Origin: DASWJZ01 sp964440525
GTDB lineage: Bacteria > Pseudomonadota > Alphaproteobacteria > Rhizobiales > Afifellaceae
NCBI GenBank assembly: GCA_964440525.1
Contig: CAYTTC010000177.1
Location: 1 to 5,074 of the forward strand
Direction: 5' to 3'
DNA length: 5,074 nucleotides
In this document: positions 5,024 through 5,074 of the stretch, piece by piece
Numbering within the stretch: position 1 is the stretch's first letter
Layout of the letters: each line of letters opens with the position of its first letter
The notes under the pieces: model-generated
Databases searched by the model: none
The model's input: the letters and a program-made list of their open reading frames with translations, nothing else
What the model was told of the DNA's origin: nothing
Translations under genes and position numbers: made by a program

Positions 5024-5074
5024 ATATGACGGCGGGCCCTTCGTCGGCTGGCAGCGCCAGACGAACGGGCGCTC
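4998..5074 (+). CDS. truA: tRNA pseudouridine synthase A (5' part only)
   Basis: Converts U38-U40 of the tRNA anticodon arm to pseudouridine. Only 25 codons and two bases lie in the window. They begin MPRYKLTIEYDGGPFVGWQR, the characteristic TruA N terminus (IEYDG then F-x-GWQRQ), followed by the TNGRS-type stretch. The catalytic Asp lies beyond the window end. The ATG sits inside the last codons of the GNAT gene (26-base overlap), so its ribosome site must lie within that gene; the purine-rich AGCGAAA directly before it is only a weak candidate. Location downstream of def-fmt is common in Hyphomicrobiales. Confidence 0.92.
   Translation, partial: MPRYKLTIEYDGGPFVGWQRQTNGR

Noticed and set aside
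1..5074. CRISPR array, tRNA or rRNA gene, transposase, or insertion-sequence ends
   Set aside because: No short regularly spaced repeats, no tRNA-like CCA or T-loop motifs, and no transposase-like reading frame were seen. The only long repeat is the higA duplication.

Overview
The window looks like chromosomal DNA from an alphaproteobacterium, probably of the Hyphomicrobiales. The reasons are the GC-rich codon use, the tightly packed def-fmt-(GNAT)-truA gene string, and protein sequences typical of that class. This placement is an inference from gene content and style; no database search was made. The window has two halves. The left half (about 1-2802) is an accessory block made almost entirely of type II toxin-antitoxin (TA) genes. 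The right half (about 2902-5074) is a housekeeping string. Hand counts on 60-base samples fit this split: about 55% GC at 421-480 and 50% at 2521-2580, against 78% at 3781-3840.

Left half. On the minus strand lie a HigB-family toxin (373-669) and its HigA antitoxin (1-373, cut by the window edge within its last codon). Divergent from them, on the plus strand, is a PrlF-YhaV pair (782-1108 and 1077-1616). The two modules share a 112-base intergenic region (670-781). It holds one candidate promoter per direction, each with an inverted repeat inside its 17-base -35/-10 spacer: 686-702 for higBA and 737-754 for prlF-yhaV. Converging on yhaV is a minus-strand operon of three cistrons. These are a Gp49/RelE-like toxin gene broken by one extra A (2394-2802), its XRE antitoxin (2074-2391), and a second complete higA copy (1675-2052) with no toxin of its own. 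The second higA came with a scrap of the end of higB. It lies in a direct repeat of 1-396 that is about 91% identical at 1680-2074. Within the two higA genes, all 10 differences in the C-terminal half are synonymous, while the N-terminal half carries all nine amino-acid changes.

Right half. def (peptide deformylase) and fmt (Met-tRNA formyltransferase) overlap by one base. They form the usual pair that removes and adds the formyl group of initiator methionine. A YhbS-like GNAT acetyltransferase follows, and its 3' end overlaps the start of truA (tRNA pseudouridine synthase, cut by the window end) by 26 bases. All four genes point the same way and probably form one transcription unit.

The families present are known ones. 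The unusual part is their arrangement: a nested TA cluster with a captured, selectively conserved orphan antitoxin placed behind a TA module whose toxin is broken.
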